NCBI GenBank assembly: GCA_017530275.1 | Contig: JAFXMP010000366.1 | Location: 1-5,266, forward strand | Direction of reading: 5' to 3' | Length of the DNA: 5,266 bases | Origin: Clostridia bacterium | Lineage (GTDB): Bacteria > Bacillota_A > Clostridia > Christensenellales > Aristaeellaceae | Shown: piece by piece, positions 5,231 through 5,266 of the stretch | How positions within the stretch are numbered: position 1 is the stretch's first letter | Layout of the letters: the number at the start of each line of letters is the position of its first letter | Position numbers and translations under genes: made by a program | The notes under the pieces: generated by a model | What the model was told of the DNA's origin: nothing | What the model saw: only the letters and a program-made list of their open reading frames with translations | Database searches by the model: none

Positions 5231-5266
5231 ATGAGCAAGACAGAGAATAGCAGATTGTGCGTAGGC
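5231..5266 (+). CDS. Start of a further gene, possibly indolepyruvate:ferredoxin oxidoreductase alpha subunit
   Basis: Only twelve codons are visible, reading MSKTENSRLCVG, before the window ends. The start is supported by GGAGG (5217-5221) nine bases upstream of ATG 5231. The identity is a guess. IorA proteins commonly begin with a short variable stretch followed by L-x-x-G-N-E-A, and LCVG fits the first part of that. In anaerobes iorA is also a frequent neighbour of paaK. Twelve residues cannot prove it, so no symbol is given. Confidence 0.5.
   Translation, partial: MSKTENSRLCVG
5234..5243 (+). repeat. Direct repeat copy 2, AGCAAGACAG, at codons 2-4 of the next gene
   Basis: An exact copy of 5051-5060, located immediately after the ATG at 5231. 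It can pair with 5194-5203 around a 30-base loop that carries the GGAGG ribosome binding site and the start codon. Confidence 0.8.

Larger units (their letters stand above)
5026..5243 (+). promoter_or_regulatory. Putative structured leader RNA with alternative pairings, class not recognised
   Basis: Between paaK and the next gene (4965-5230) lies purine-rich, gene-free DNA with strong complementarities. A perfect 11-bp hairpin pairs 5026-5036 with 5046-5056. An 11-pair stem with one G-U joins 5069-5079 to 5156-5166. It encloses small hairpins GGTC/GACC (5087-5099) and GCTAA/TTAGC (5100-5123). CTGTCTTGCT (5194-5203) is exactly complementary to AGCAAGACAG at both 5051-5060 and 5234-5243. The first pairing would close the whole domain. 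The second would close a loop holding the Shine-Dalgarno and ATG of the next gene. This resembles a translational riboswitch or other cis-acting RNA, but I do not recognise a known class. No terminator was seen in the interval, so co-transcription with paaK is possible. Confidence 0.5.

Overview
The window looks like chromosomal DNA from an anaerobic, probably gut-associated, Firmicute of the class Clostridia. The reasons are strong purine-rich ribosome binding sites, near-consensus sigma-A type promoters, a secreted fumarate-reductase-like protein carrying an ApbE-type FMN attachment motif, and an anaerobic-type phenylacetate-CoA ligase. This assignment is an inference from gene style; no rRNA or other phylogenetic marker is present.

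Left part (1-3235, minus strand). Positions 1-1700 hold a secreted flavoprotein reductase (signal peptide, FMN_bind domain, FAD/fumarate-reductase domain) that runs off the left edge, with its own promoter at 1752-1780. Next comes a two-gene unit transcribed in the same direction: a class I SAM-dependent methyltransferase (2356-3102) followed 12 bases later by a GNAT acetyltransferase (1834-2343). It is driven by a promoter with perfect hexamers at 3206-3235.

Right part (3320-5266, plus strand). A divergent promoter (3320-3347) starts a transcript that first encodes a 55-residue peptide (3377-3544) with nine Phe codons in a 14-codon stretch. An intrinsic terminator (3564-3597) follows, and then a complete phenylacetate-CoA ligase gene, paaK (3645-4964). 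The peptide, an upstream hairpin, a possible antiterminator and the terminator are spaced as in a ribosome-mediated phenylalanine attenuator of the E. coli pheA/pheST type. Downstream of paaK is about 266 bases of purine-rich DNA with long complementary segments, suggesting a structured leader RNA with mutually exclusive pairings. It ends at a well-placed Shine-Dalgarno and the first 12 codons of another gene, possibly iorA (indolepyruvate:ferredoxin oxidoreductase alpha subunit).

How the genes may work together: paaK next to IOR genes would interconvert arylacetates, aryl-CoAs and arylpyruvates. Control by phenylalanine starvation would suggest the biosynthetic direction (phenylacetate to phenylacetyl-CoA to phenylpyruvate to Phe) rather than catabolism. 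The attenuator and the second leader are the most interesting parts of the window. Both rest on hand-folded RNA and need computed folding and comparative support.
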